From Microcebus murinus (Eukaryota > Chordata > Mammalia > Primates > Cheirogaleidae), in contig NC_134108.1 of NCBI RefSeq assembly GCF_040939455.1, forward strand, positions 3,997,501 through 4,061,500: DNA of 64,000 nucleotides. The letters run 5' to 3'. Position 1 is the stretch's first letter. Each line of letters begins with the position of its first letter. Below, piece after piece: positions 11,036-22,335 of this stretch. The translations under genes and the position numbers were made by a program. The notes below the pieces were generated by a model that saw only the letters and a list, made by a program, of their open reading frames with translations, had not been told where the DNA came from and made no database searches.

Positions 11036-13602
11036 GCACTGTCATGTTGAGGAAAAGCCAAGAAAGATCTTGATTCAGAAGCAGAATAGGAAAAGGCCTG
11101 CAAAGAACACTTTGGGGCCCCAGAGGTAGCCCTGAGTCTCTGCCAGGAAGCTAGGTCTTAAGGAAACACAATCAAAGTAAAGGTAATCCCAACTTCCTTT
11201 GGAAGGATTTTCATATTCTACAAATGGAGTGGGAAATACTGCCCAGAACCCTCACTGTAGCTCTTTTTCCACAGAGAAATACTCTAGGAGAGCCTTCCTG
11301 GAAGCATCCAAACAACTGTTTCCAAAAAGCACATGACATTAACAAGTGGGAGCCAGGAGCAGGGGAAGGAGCTGGTTGATGAGGGCTTCCTTGTCTCCTC
11401 CGTGTCAGGGTGGGGAGCAGGTGCAATGTGCAGTTTACGGCCACACCTAATAGAGAGTGAGTGAAGCAGGAAACGTTAGAATTTGCAAATGATGCAGCTG
11501 TGGGAGGCAGAGCGAGCTGTCCGCATGGGTCCGCAAGCTAGGAGTTTGGAGAGATGTTAGGCAACATTTGCAGTGGAATTGATACCAACTGCAGTTATAC
11601 CTAGAGAGATACATTTACATGAAACTGAAAGGAATAGATTAATTAATACAAGTTCTTAATATTTGAGATTTCTGACTTTTTTTGGTAGGAAATTTTATGA
11701 TTCACCATATAAGAGATTGGGGAGGGTGGAGGCAGGTAGGCAGGTGGTACAAAATGATTTCAATTTCCTCAATTCAATTTCCTTCCTAACTTGAAATTTC
11801 TGAAGTGCTGCACAATCTAATAGGACTTTTAACCATCTTTGGTTTTGTCTGCAAATGCACTTTTTTTTTCTCCTTTTTAACTAGATGACAGGGACCAATT
11901 AAATTAATGAGGCTCACAAAAGTATTTCCCTTGGCAAATGGCAGGCTGTATTAATGTTTGCACAGCACAGTTCTTGAACAGCGAGCCTATATGTTAAATG
12001 CCTGTGTTGCACAAGATACCTCCATGTGTTATTGCCTTCTGCCAAATTACATATGTTAGGAATTAGATTTGTTTTTTATTGGTACATATAATTTGGTCAT
12101 ATATGGAGAATATGGATTACGAACAGTATGAGAAACATGAGTTGTCTCTACATTGGACTCACCTTATTTAGTAAAGTTAGTTATTTAATAGTGACAAGTA
12201 AAATTTCTCAAATAATCATAAAAATCTAAAAGAAGCTAGAAACACATCTGTTAATACTGATTGAATACTTTAATACTTTGATAGTGATCTAACAAATTGC
12301 TTACTATAATCTCTCTAATATTGTATTTAGACATACTGTAGGTTAGAGAATATATATTAGAGTGAAATAATAAAGGCTCCAAGGTCTGGAAGAATCTTAA
12401 TTTTTATTCTAGAGAAAAAGAATAATAAATATATGTCCCATTTTATAATCTCTTCAAAATAGTACAATGTTCTTATCATATATAAGCATGATATATGTAC
12501 AATGTATATTTAGGGGACTGGCTGAAGAACTATAGTTCATTTTGGCCTGCTGTTCAACAATATTATTTGAACTGTATATTTTTCTTAAACTAGGTTGCAA
12601 TGCCTTTAAACGTTCATGCAACTTGGATAAAAACATCAATATATAGATCACTTGTTTTGCTTCAGTATATCCTGTTTTTACCAGATACCGCCTTCTTAAA
12701 ACAATACCATTTATATCAGTACTCACACGTGAAATTAGCTAGAGCTTGTAAATTAAAGAAATGCTTCTCATAAGGAAATCTTTTTTAGCAATAGTTATAA
12801 TGTATTCAAAATTATTAATCTTTTTATGTAATTATTACATCAATTAAGAAAAGTATCAAAATTAAGTAAAATAAGGGATTTATTTCTGAGTCTTTGAGTT
12901 TATGGACATATGAAAAAAGGCTGATCTATTGCTCTGACAGTGATCCAATAACTCAAAGGACACTTGACTTTTTAACTTGTTATAAATCCAAAGATTCACT
13001 GGGTACATGCATGGAAAACACAGAACCAATTTCAATATCTTAGTGAAATTCTAAATTTAAGTGAACTGATTATTTTATGTGGGACATACATTGTAGAATC
13101 ATATTGTGTTTCTATTAGATATGTGGGTTTTATTTCTAATATAAGTACTTTGTAGATTTCATGATCACAATATAACGTACCTGATTTAGTACTCTGCATT
13201 GAAGGATGTATGTTCATTTAGAAATTTGTTTAGAATAAGGAAAATTCTCTTTAATCTGAAGGGAAAGAACTGAGAATTGATGCAGAAGTTGTTGACTACA
13301 CAATCACTGAGAGGGATTTTATTCATCTTGATGCTTGGAATATATACACATTGTACTTCTGCCACTTACACATTCACCCTACCATGCTCTGTAACAAATT
13401 TACTAAAGCCACAAAAGGAAGTAATTCTCTGCTGGCTGTTAAGAACATGAATGAGTAGTTTTAAGATAAATAACAGAAAATAAATGCATATAGGTTGTAC
13501 AAACTCAAATAAGTACATTTAGAGTTCTGTGTTTGGCACAGAGATAATAAGATGATCCACAGTTAACCTCCCATTGTTAACATCTAGAAACTGGGCAAGA
13601 TA
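11036..13602. other. Unassigned interval
   Basis: No gene or named repeat was recognised. The left part (11040-11500) is moderately GC-rich; the rest is A/T-rich. The minus-strand frames at 11211-11444 and 12454-12726 have no recognisable domain. Confidence 0.5.
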
Positions 13603-13932
13603 TTGAAAGATTTATTTTCATACATTAGAAAGCAGGCAGCTCTGACTGTGATCCTTGTGAGAAATGAAACAAATGATGTTAGCCCTGGTGGTGCATTTAG
13701 GCTTTGGCCAAGAAGCACTTTCCAAAATGCAGTAGAGGACAAAGGACCGCAAACAGGGCTTGATAATCTCACTGATGTGAGGAGACAGAAATTTGAGTTT
13801 GAGGGAGCTGAGAAGTCTAGAATTTGTAAGGAAAATTTCAGAGAAGAAGGAGTTACACTGTGGAGGATATCCACCAGTCTTTATGGTGGCCCAATTGAGT
13901 GTTTGGCTGACTGTCAATATGTGCAGGTTTAG
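13603..13932 (+). other. Unrecognised 109-codon frame, probably noncoding
   Basis: The frame opens MKDLFSYIRKQ and holds no motif that I recognise. All three frames around it stay open over a similar span, which suggests base composition rather than selection. No intron signals, Kozak context or neighbouring exon supports it. It borders an old L1, so it may be part of an unassigned ancient repeat. Confidence 0.25.
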
Positions 13933-15250
13933 GATGAAGCCCCTCAGAGCTAGACAAGAATGATTTCTGAGGGAAAAAAATTACCAGGAAACTCTAAGAA
14001 GAAAAATTCTCAGAGTTCACATAGGGTTAGCAATCATGAGCATTCTCCCTTACTGATACAAAAGGTTGTATGAAATGCAAAGTACCAATAACATATGAGA
14101 TAAATATAAAGAAGGAAAACCATAAGCTGATAAACTTGATACAAAACACAGTATCTTATATTAGTATAAAGACAAAACTAAGATAGTGCTGCATTGATGT
14201 AATGACAGATAAATAGATCACTAAAATAGAAGAAGAAATCTAGAAATAGCTCATATGCTGGAATTTTAACAAAGGTGAGACTAAAGTATGGAAGGCATGA
14301 CTTTTTAATGAGCTGTTCTGGAATATTTGTACAGTCATATGGTGGAAAATGACTCTAATCCCTACCTCACACCATATATCAAAATCAATCCTAGAATGAT
14401 TGTACATCTAAATGTGAAAAGTAAAGCATTATGTCTTCTAAAATACTCTTCTAGAATGTTAGTATATTTGTATGAATGTGGAATATAGGCAAAAATTTCT
14501 TAAGCAGGGATAAATATCCCATAGACTACATTAAAATTAAAAATGATTTTTTATCAAAAGACATCCTTAGGAAAGTGGTAGGACACAAACTGTGAGAATA
14601 TATCTGCCATACATTTATGCAAAAAGAACTTATAGCTACAAAATATAAAACCCCCTGCCACTCCATATGAAAAAAGGAGCCAACCAAATAGAAAAAAATG
14701 CATAACATTTAAATAGACACATCATAAAAAAGAATATCAAATGGCCAATAATCATTGACTGTATTAGTCTCCAGAATAATGAAAATTAAACTATATAAAA
14801 TAGCAATAAAAAACAAAATTGTTAAACAGAAAAAGACAAAAAATACCTAGCATTCTCTAAGATGTAGAGCAACCAAAGCCTTCCTGCTCTGATGGTGAGG
14901 ATATAAGTACCTTCACTGCTTTGGATAGTTTGCATTTTAAATTTGAATATGTAAGATCTCTTCTGTTAATTTGCATATGATTTGTTTGTGTTTATTTTCT
15001 TTCTGTTTCTACCTTGCTAGATCATCCAGATTACCGACACTTTTCACTTGTTTAGCAGTATTTACTAAGGTGAATGTTCTCTTACTTTATTGCCCATCAA
15101 TTCCATTTCTGTGTTATATGCCCCAAGGAATGAGTATACATATTCGCTATGTTCAGAGCAACATGTCATAACAAAAAATGTGGAATTAACTCCAATGCCT
15201 ATCAACCATAGAATTTATAAATAATTATGATACAATCATACAATAAAATG
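13933..15250 (+). mobile_element. Old L1 ORF2 C-terminal part, sense, with an internal insert
   Basis: Sense-orientation ancient L1: 'tatcaaaatcaatcctaga', 'atctaaatgtgaaaagtaaa', 'attaaaattaaaaatg' and 'caaatggccaataatca' track the C-terminal half of ORF2. The L1 text breaks at about 14928 and resumes after 15046 ('tttactaaggtgaatg', 'ccatcaattccatttctg', 'ccaatgcctatcaacca'). The break is filled by a 118-bp segment of other origin. It is heavily mutated and dead. Confidence 0.8.
14929..15046 (+). repeat. Dispersed direct repeat, copy 1 (inserted in L1)
   Basis: The segment is about 94% identical by eye to 15549-15667. It begins 'tttgcattttaaatttg' and ends 'cacttttca'. It interrupts the old L1, so this copy appears to be the inserted one. 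Confidence 0.9.
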
Positions 15251-15261
15251 TTACATTTGAG

Positions 15262-15445
15262 TATTGGTTCTGGTATTTAACAGTCCTATGAATTGAATTT
15301 GGGCAACTTATTGAAATTCTCTAAGCATCAGTTCTAAATCTGTAAAATAGTCACCATATCTGTTTGCCTGGGTTGTTGATATTTATAAAGAAATCGATGC
15401 TTGCAAGACATCTGGAACATAGTCAAAAGGATCATCATGCTCCTT
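15262..15445 (+). mobile_element. MIR element, sense
   Basis: 'ttgggcaacttattgaaat', 'ctaagcatcagttct' and 'aaatctgtaaaatag' match the conserved MIR core ('gggcaagttacttaa...cctcagtttcctcatctgtaaaatgg' in outline). This is an ancient CORE-SINE. Confidence 0.8.
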
Positions 15446-15548
15446 ATGCCCCAATATGCCAGGCAGCATTTATAACTTCATTTACTAGACCAAATTTATC
15501 TCTTTTCTTTAGCTTACATTCTGGCTAACCTAGCAGAAGAAATCATAC

Positions 15549-15667
15549 TTTGCATTTTAAATTTGAATATGTAGGATCTCTTCTATTAATTTGCACATGA
15601 ATTTGTTTGTGTTTATTTTCTTTCTGTTTCTGCCTTGCTAGATCATCCAGATCATCCACACTTTTCA
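15549..15667 (+). repeat. Dispersed direct repeat, copy 2
   Basis: This is the partner of 14929-15046, 620 bp downstream in the same orientation. The flanks of this copy are not recognisable L1, so it may be the source. Confidence 0.9.
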
Positions 15668-16216
15668 AACCTCCTGCTTACTTTATTTTTTTCTGAAAAG
15701 CCATCCTGCAATTTGATACCCTTTCTTCTGTTAAGATATAACAGTGAATTTCAATTGCAGCACCTACTTCCTTATTCTTGAACATTTTATTAATAAATTT
15801 GATGCTGGTGAGTAGGAGGGGGAAGATGTTAGATTAACATTTTGTAAAATTGAAATCTATTCTTTTCCTCCAAATGTGCATCATAAAAGACATATGAGAG
15901 AAAATTCCCCACATTAACCCTCCCACTCCTCCTTCTTAAGTGTTGCTCATGTTAATTTGTTAATAATAGCAGTGTCTGGAGAAACCTATTAGCACTTTAA
16001 CAGCTTAGTGGGGGAGTTTCACTTATGACTAGAGAAAATGGAATGTAAAGATGGAACTAACATCTTGCCACAAAATCCTACCATTTAAGACATTTTTTGA
16101 AGAATTGTTTTTAAAAATATACATACACGCATACATATGTACATATGCCCATATATTTTATTAATTTTTAAAATAATTTGACTACATATGCAAAAAAGTA
16201 ATTGTCTTGGCTCATT
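15668..16216. other. Unassigned interval
   Basis: No gene or repeat was identified. Near 16115-16160 there is a short 'cata/tatg' low-complexity patch. Confidence 0.5.
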
Positions 16217-16572
16217 TCCTTTTACTATAACATGATGCCACAGACTGAGTAATTTATAAATAACAAAAGGTTATTTGGCTCACAGATCCAGAGGCCGGGA
16301 AGTCCAAGAGCATGGCACTGGCATTTAGTGAGGGTCTTCTTGCTGAGGCATAATATAGTGGAAGGCATCATATGGTGAGAGGGCAACGGAAGAGTGCCAG
16401 AGAGAACTTGCTTTTATAACAAATCGACCCCCACAACAACAAACCCACTCTTGTGACAGCAGCATTAATCCATTCATGAGTGTACAGCTGACATTGATCT
16501 AGTCATGAGGGAAGAGGGATGAAGTTTCCAACACATCTACTTTTGGGAACACATTCATATCATAGCAGAAAT
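16217..16572 (-). mobile_element. MST/MaLR-type LTR, antisense
   Basis: The + strand carries 'tcacagatccagaggcc', 'aagtccaagagcatggc', 'gagggtcttcttgctg', 'attaatccattcatgag' and 'gatgaagtttccaacac', the antisense wording of MST-class MaLR LTRs. A solo LTR without internal sequence. Confidence 0.75.
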
Positions 16573-16740
16573 AACCTACATAAATTTGTCAAAATATCTG
16601 CTTTGTTGTTACATTTTTCACCATAGGGCCACCTTCGAAGTGCCAATTATCTAGAACAGCCCCTAGACAGGATCATGAGACAATTATGGCAAGGTAATAA
16701 GGATGGGTTCTAGGCCATAAGCTTCCTTTTCATGACTTGC

Positions 16741-17600
16741 TTTTTTTTCTTTCTAGAGATTTATTTAATTGATATGCAATAAATGGTACATATTTAAGTG
16801 GGCAATTCTATGAGTTTTGACATATGTATGCACATGAAAAATCATCAAATTAAGACAACATACATTTCTAGTAGCTCTAGAATTCCCCTCTAGTCCCTTG
16901 GCAATCTCTTCCAGCTACCCCTTTTGCCCCATACTCAAGTAACCACTGATTCACCACAGATTGATCTGCATTTTGTAAAAGTTTATATAAATAAAATAAC
17001 ACAATAGGCATTACTTTAGGGTCTGGATTTTTTTTTTCACTCTAGGTATTTATTTGAGTTTTATTTATGCACTTGCATGCATCAACAGTTCATTTTTTTC
17101 ATATTGTTGAGTATTTATTCTACTATGTGGATATACCAGAAATTATTTGTCCATTTACCTGTTTGTGGAAATTTGAGTTATTTCTAGTCTTTTACAATTA
17201 TGAATAAAGGTACAATGAATGTTCATATATAAGCCTTTGTATGAATATATGTTTTTAGTTCTCTTGGGTAAAAATAAGGAGTTGAATTGCTGGATTGTAG
17301 GACTTTTCAAGAAACTCACACTTTCCCAAAGTGGCTACATTATTTTCATTCTCAACAGCAGAATGTGAGAATACTAACTGCTCACCTCTTTGCTAACAAT
17401 GGGTATAGGCAGTCTTTCAGTTTTAGCCACTCTAGTGGGTATGACATTATATCTCATTATTTTAGTTTGCATTTCTCTAAAGATCAGTGCTGTTCTGAAC
17501 CTTTTCATGTGCTCATATGTCATCCACATCTGTTCTTTTATGAAGTATCTATTCTAGTTTTTGCCCATTTTCCTTCGTTATTGGCTAACTTAATGAATTT
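16741..17600 (-). mobile_element. Old L1 3' end, antisense
   Basis: From a T-rich start (16741) it reads as an antisense L1 3' UTR and ORF2 end: 'ttgacatatgtatgcac', 'tgagtatttattctactatg', 'gtccatttacctgtttgtgg', 'gagttgaattgctggat', 'cattctcaacagcag'. The L1 text stops at about 17600 and seems to resume at 19430, so later insertions split it. The 136-codon + frame at 17287-17697 is an antisense artefact. Confidence 0.85.
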
Positions 17601-17959
17601 TTTTTCCAACAAATGTAATTCCATTGAGAACAGTGCAGCAAATATAAATATGTATCCCAAATGGCAGGAGAGTGGCTCCTGGAATCAAATGCCATAGAAT
17701 AGAAAGAAGACCATATTTACAAGTCAAGGAATACATACAGACAATTTCTTCAGTGTCATATGGAATAATCTTTTAATTGTTAAATTTTGCAATAGAGAGA
17801 AAGTAATATCCAGTTATTTTGCATTGTGATTGGCTTGCATTTTAATATTTTATTCTGTTTCTTAAATTCTACTCTTTTTTATGGCTGACCTTACCCTCTG
17901 CTTCTTTAGCACTATTACCATAAGTCCTTTTTTGGACTTATACATTTTATAACTTTTAA
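17601..17959. other. Unassigned interval
   Basis: A/T-rich sequence between two L1 pieces; no gene or family was recognised. Confidence 0.45.
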
Positions 17960-18515
17960 TATGTTCTTAGCTTATTTCTTTTAAATAAAGTTTTTATTTT
18001 GGAACAATTTTAGATTTACAGAAAAGTGGCTAAGATAATGAAGAGAATTCCCATACACATTTTACCAGTTTTCCCCAATGTTACCAACTTAACATTACTT
18101 TTCAAAATTCACAAACCACCATGGATGCATGACTATTAACTGAACTGCAGACTTCATTTGAAGTTTATAAGGTTTCCCACTAGTGTTCCTTTTCCGTGCC
18201 AATCTTGAGTCCAGGATACCATATTGCATTTAGACACATTGTTTTCTTATTTTATTCTGGTCTGCAATAGTTTCTCAGTCTTTTCTTGTCTTTCAGGACC
18301 TTTACAATCTTGAGGAGTCCTCCCCAGGTATTTTCTAAAATATTCATCAGTTGGATTTGCCTAATGTTTTCCTCCTAACTAGACTGATGTTACAGGTTTG
18401 GGGGAAGAATACCATAGAAGTACCCTTGTAATCATGTTTTATCAGGAGCATATGTTATCAACATGAGTTATCATTGGTGGTATTAACCTTGAGAAATTGC
18501 GTCAATTATTAAGCT
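17960..18515 (-). mobile_element. Second old L1 3' UTR, antisense
   Basis: 'aaataaagtttttattttgg', 'tagatttacagaaaagtgg', 'ccagttttccccaatgtta' and 'gtccaggataccatattgc' are the antisense 3' UTR of a different ancient L1 subfamily. It lies inside the gap of the 16741-19690 element. Confidence 0.8.
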
Positions 18516-18529
18516 AGATTTCTCATCTA

Positions 18530-18764
18530 TAGGTTGAATATTCCTAATCTGAAAATCCAAAATCTGAAATGCTCCTAAATCTGATACCATTAAGCACCTA
18601 CATGAAGTTCAAAGGAAGTGCTTGTTGGAGCATTTCAGATTTCAAATTTTGTATTAGAGCTTCTTACCTGGAAAATATAATGCAAATATTCTAAAACCTT
18701 TAAAAAAATTGAAATTCAAAACACTTTTGGTTCCAAGCATTTTAGATCAGGGATACTCAACCTG
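18530..18764. mobile_element. Tigger/MER44-like DNA transposon (TcMar)
   Basis: The terminal inverted repeats are 'taggttgaatattcc' on the left and 'gggatactcaacctg' on the right. Each is flanked by a TA dinucleotide (18528-18529 and 18765-18766), the target duplication of Tc1/mariner transposition. Internal 'gagcatttcagattt' and 'ccaaaatctgaaatgctcc' match pogo/Tigger MITEs. It has no coding capacity. Confidence 0.85.
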
Positions 18765-18869
18765 TATAAAGATACTATTTTTCCCTTTTTCTTATTCTAT
18801 TTTTAGGAGTGAATCATTAAGTCCAGCCCACCTTCAAAAAAGGGTTTTGCTTGTTTTTAAACCAAGTTG

Positions 18870-19425
18870 TATAGTGTTTACTGGTGCATAAGAAATTACC
18901 AAATTTAATGGCTTACACCAACACCCATTTACTATCTGACAGTTTTCATGCTGCAGGTGTCTGAGCATGGCTTAGCTGAGCCCTGGGTTCAGGGTCTCAC
19001 TAGATTGAAATCAGGGTGCTTGCAGTGCTGTGATCTTATCTGGAGCTCAGTGCCTCTTCAAAGGCCATTCAGATTGTTGGCAGAATTCAGTTCATTGTGG
19101 TTGTAGGACTAGAGTCTCCATGTTTCTGCTGGCTGTTGGCCATGGATTGCTCTGAAATCCTAGAGGTGACCCTCAAATCCTGGCCACATCACCTCTTCAA
19201 CAGGCCGTGCACAGCAGACTGCTTGCTTTCTTCAGGCCAGCGGGAGCCTCTTGCCCCTGCGTACTGAGTCACCAAGGATAGTCTTCCTCTTGGACTAACA
19301 CATGATTAGTAACCTAATCATGGAGTGAAATCCATCATATTCGCAGATTCTGCCCATACTCAAAGGGAGGAATTACACGAGACTATGTACCACAGACTGG
19401 GGACTCTATGGGGCCATCTTACAAT
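18870..19425 (-). mobile_element. LTR-like repeat, antisense (family uncertain)
   Basis: 'aagaaattaccaaatttaatg', 'gcttagctgagccctggg', 'cagggtctcactagatt' and 'ttgttggcagaattcagtt' are wording I recognise from a common ancient mammalian repeat that looks LTR-derived. I cannot assign the family. No coding remnant was seen. Confidence 0.5.
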
Positions 19426-19429
19426 TCTT

Positions 19430-19690
19430 TCCGTCATAGGTTGTCTTATTATTGAGTTACAAGTGTTCTTTATGAATTTTAGAAACAGATATTCCATCAG
19501 ATATAAATGTTTTGCAAATATTTTAATTTTTGTCTGTGGCTTATTTCTGTAACAGTGCCTTTTGAAGAACAAAATTTTGACCAAGTTAGTTGGTCAGTTT
19601 TTTTTTTATTTGATAGTTTATACTTTTTTGTGTGTTCTACTTAAAATATATTTGTCTTACCCAAGGTCACTAAAATGTCTTCCATGTATT
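19430..19690 (-). mobile_element. Old L1 ORF2 piece, antisense (continuation)
   Basis: 'ttacaagtgttctttatgaat', 'tgttttgcaaatatttt' and 'cccaaggtcactaaaatg' continue the antisense ORF2 C-terminal part left off near 17600. The piece ends at a junction with sense L1 at about 19695. Confidence 0.75.
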
Positions 19691-19694
19691 CTCC

Positions 19695-19895
19695 TAGAAA
19701 TGACAAAATGCCAAGGCAATTAAGTGAAGACAGGAAAATCTGTCAACAAATAATGCAGCAATAAATGGATACTATGTGCAAAAAATTAAACCTTTACTGC
19801 ATATCATTTGCAAAAATTAAATCAAAATGGAACATAGACTGAAATGTAAAACATGAAACTGTGACATCTTTATTGATAACATCAAAATTATCTAT
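19695..19895 (+). mobile_element. Inverted 5' piece of the same old L1 (sense)
   Basis: 'caataaatggatactatgtg', 'aaaattaaatcaaaatgg' and 'agactgaaatgtaaaacatg' are sense L1 ORF2, from just upstream of where the antisense piece begins in L1 coordinates. Antisense 3' part followed by sense 5' part, meeting at the same L1 position, is the mark of twin-primed 5' inversion. Confidence 0.7.
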
Positions 19896-19961
19896 GATGC
19901 ATTGGATACATGATATTCTAATATAACAAAACCCCTCCACTCTTTTAATAATAATTTTATA

Positions 19962-20035
19962 TGGGGCATGGGCAATATAAGTAACCTTAACACTTGTACC
20001 CCCATAATGCGCTAAAATAAAAAATAAATAAAATA
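19962..20035 (+). mobile_element. Very short L1 3' end
   Basis: 'gggcatgggcaatataag', 'cttgtacccccataatg' and 'ctaaaataaaaaataaat' match the last 75 bp of the local L1 subfamilies (compare 49010-49070). It is a severely 5'-truncated insertion with an A-rich tail. Confidence 0.75.
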
Positions 20036-21185
20036 ATAATAATTTTATAGCAAATATTTACCCAGCAACAACTTTGCCAGGTACTAGAAAGAGAGAGTTG
20101 AAGAAAAACAGATGAAATTCTTGTTGATATGGAGACGAAAGTTAAGGGGAAAAAACAAACACTGATAAAATAATCAAACATAAGAATAATAACTAAAATT
20201 AAATCTAGAAAAATTACATATTCATACCCTTTGACATAGCCATCTAAGGAATCTATCCCAAAGATATGCCCCTAATAACCTGAACTTCTACCTTTCATCT
20301 TCCAATGGAACTAATACTTGAGCAGATAACAATTATAAAACTTGGAAAAAATTTGTACAAAATATTTGAAAGGATTAGAGGGTGACAAGAATAGCCAAAT
20401 ATTGGACCTCATATAGAGTTTGTTCGTTGTTTCTTTCTTTTTCTCATACATAAGGAGTACACCACTGTGTTTGCCATTATTTATTCTACAATCTTTTCTT
20501 TATAAACAATTGTTTTGTTTTTTCTGTTTTTGCTATAACAACAACAATAAAAATGCTGCATGAATAGCTTTGTCATTTGATACTTTTTGCTGGAGAATTT
20601 TTCAGAGAAATTATTTAATGAGTCACCATTATGCATAATGTTAGCTATAGGTTTTTCATATATATGACATTTATTAAGTGAAGAAGCAGAGAAAATTCCC
20701 TCCTATTCCAGATTTGTTGAGAGATTTTTTTCAAGGATAGGTGAAGTCATTTTTTTTTTTTTTTTGGCATCTATTAAGGAGGATGTCTCTAAAAGAATAC
20801 TATTGAAATTTTAATGTGAGTTCAAAACTAGACACAGAACTGGATTAAAATTTGATAATTAAGTCATGGTTATATAAAAATGTTCTTGTTCTTATAAAAT
20901 ACACACTGAGGTATTTAGAGATAAAGGGACACAATATACATAGACCTTAAATTGTATGCATTAGTTTTAATTTTTGAAGTAATATTCATATTGTTACCTT
21001 GAAATGATTATTGTATGATAAAAATATGAAATTTTGCTAATATTGCTAGAAAAAAGATTTTATAGATAATAGAATACAGATAAAAATATGAAATCAAAGA
21101 AGTAAAAGTCTTACAAACAAATTGGAAAAACTAGTATGAACTCATGAATTTTTTTCTATTAAAGCACATAATAAAGAAGACACGA
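20036..21185. other. Unassigned A/T-rich interval
   Basis: No gene or repeat was recognised, apart from a T-run at 20751-20765. Confidence 0.5.
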
Positions 21186-21189
21186 AAAC

Positions 21190-22335
21190 CAAAAATCACT
21201 TCTAGCACCCAGATTACAGTCTCTGAACACATTTTCCATTAAAAGGAACCAGGGGTATTTGAAGGAATGTTTGCTAATGTCAAATAAAAGATGATCCTGA
21301 ACATCATATTATTTCAACACCAAGGAAGCAATGAATGATGAATGAGATCATGTCAAAGAACAAAGGGAGCAAAGCCTGGAAACTCTGACTCCAAGTGGCT
21401 GAAATTAAGACAAGCTGAACCTTAACAATGTTCACCATTGCAGGTTGTTAGAGCAACAGCTAATGATTCAGGGAAATTGATAAAGGAAAAGAATTATGTA
21501 TTTAATCTTTCTTTCTGTACAAACTATTTTTAGGATAACCAGATTTTGCATAAGGACAAGTTTTTCTTTATGGTAAAAATTATAGCTAATAAAAGGATTG
21601 ATAGTATCAGAAAATCATCATTTTGCAAATTCTAATGAAAATCTGGCTCTAGGCAGAAATTTCATTGAATATGAAAACTATTAGCTAAAGTTGATGAGAA
21701 AATTTTAAAAGGATAGATCAAACTGACTCCACCTGCACCCAATAATCCTAAAAAGTGGGTAAACCAGGCATTACGTACTTGGTGGTAAGATGCAATAGGA
21801 AGTACTACAGAATTATTATTGCCTAAACATTTTAAATGGGTTGTGGAAAATACCATGAGGAAGCAATTGATCAAGTCTATAAGAAGAATGATTTTGTTTT
21901 TCTAAATACAAAAAATTAAAAAAAAAAAGAATGGAAACATAAGACAAAAGGAATTTAGGTGATTTTAACAACTAGGTCCACCAGTGTGGGCCCTTATTCA
22001 AAGAAATCAGCTATAAACATACTTTTGAAGCAACCAAGGGACATTGAATATTGACTGGGCATTTGACATTTTTGTTAGTTTTGTTAGGAAATATTGTCAC
22101 AGTACAGATTATGTATAATATGTAGTTCAAAATGCATACTGCTCGATGAAGTTTTAGAGGAGAAAGGACAAGATGAGATGTAAAATGTTTTAGAATACTC
22201 AAACAAAAGTCAAGTAGAGGGATAGAGCAAAATCAGCAACAGATTGACGGTCACTATTGCTGGGAGTTGGGTAGATGAGCATTTAATATCTCACTTTCTC
22301 AACTTCTATATGTTTGAAATGTTCTGTAACAAAAA
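21190..22335 (+). mobile_element. Probable old interspersed repeat, family unknown
   Basis: The last 100 bp ('gggagttgggtagatgagc', 'tatatgtttgaaatgttctg', 'taacaaaaag') resemble the 3' end shared by an old LINE-like family that ends 'tgtttgaaattttccataat'. Upstream text looks repeat-like but could not be placed. No frame of interest. Confidence 0.35.

Noticed and set aside
17287..17697. 136-codon + strand frame
   Set aside because: It lies in antisense L1 3' sequence; A/T-rich antisense LINE DNA gives such frames by chance.
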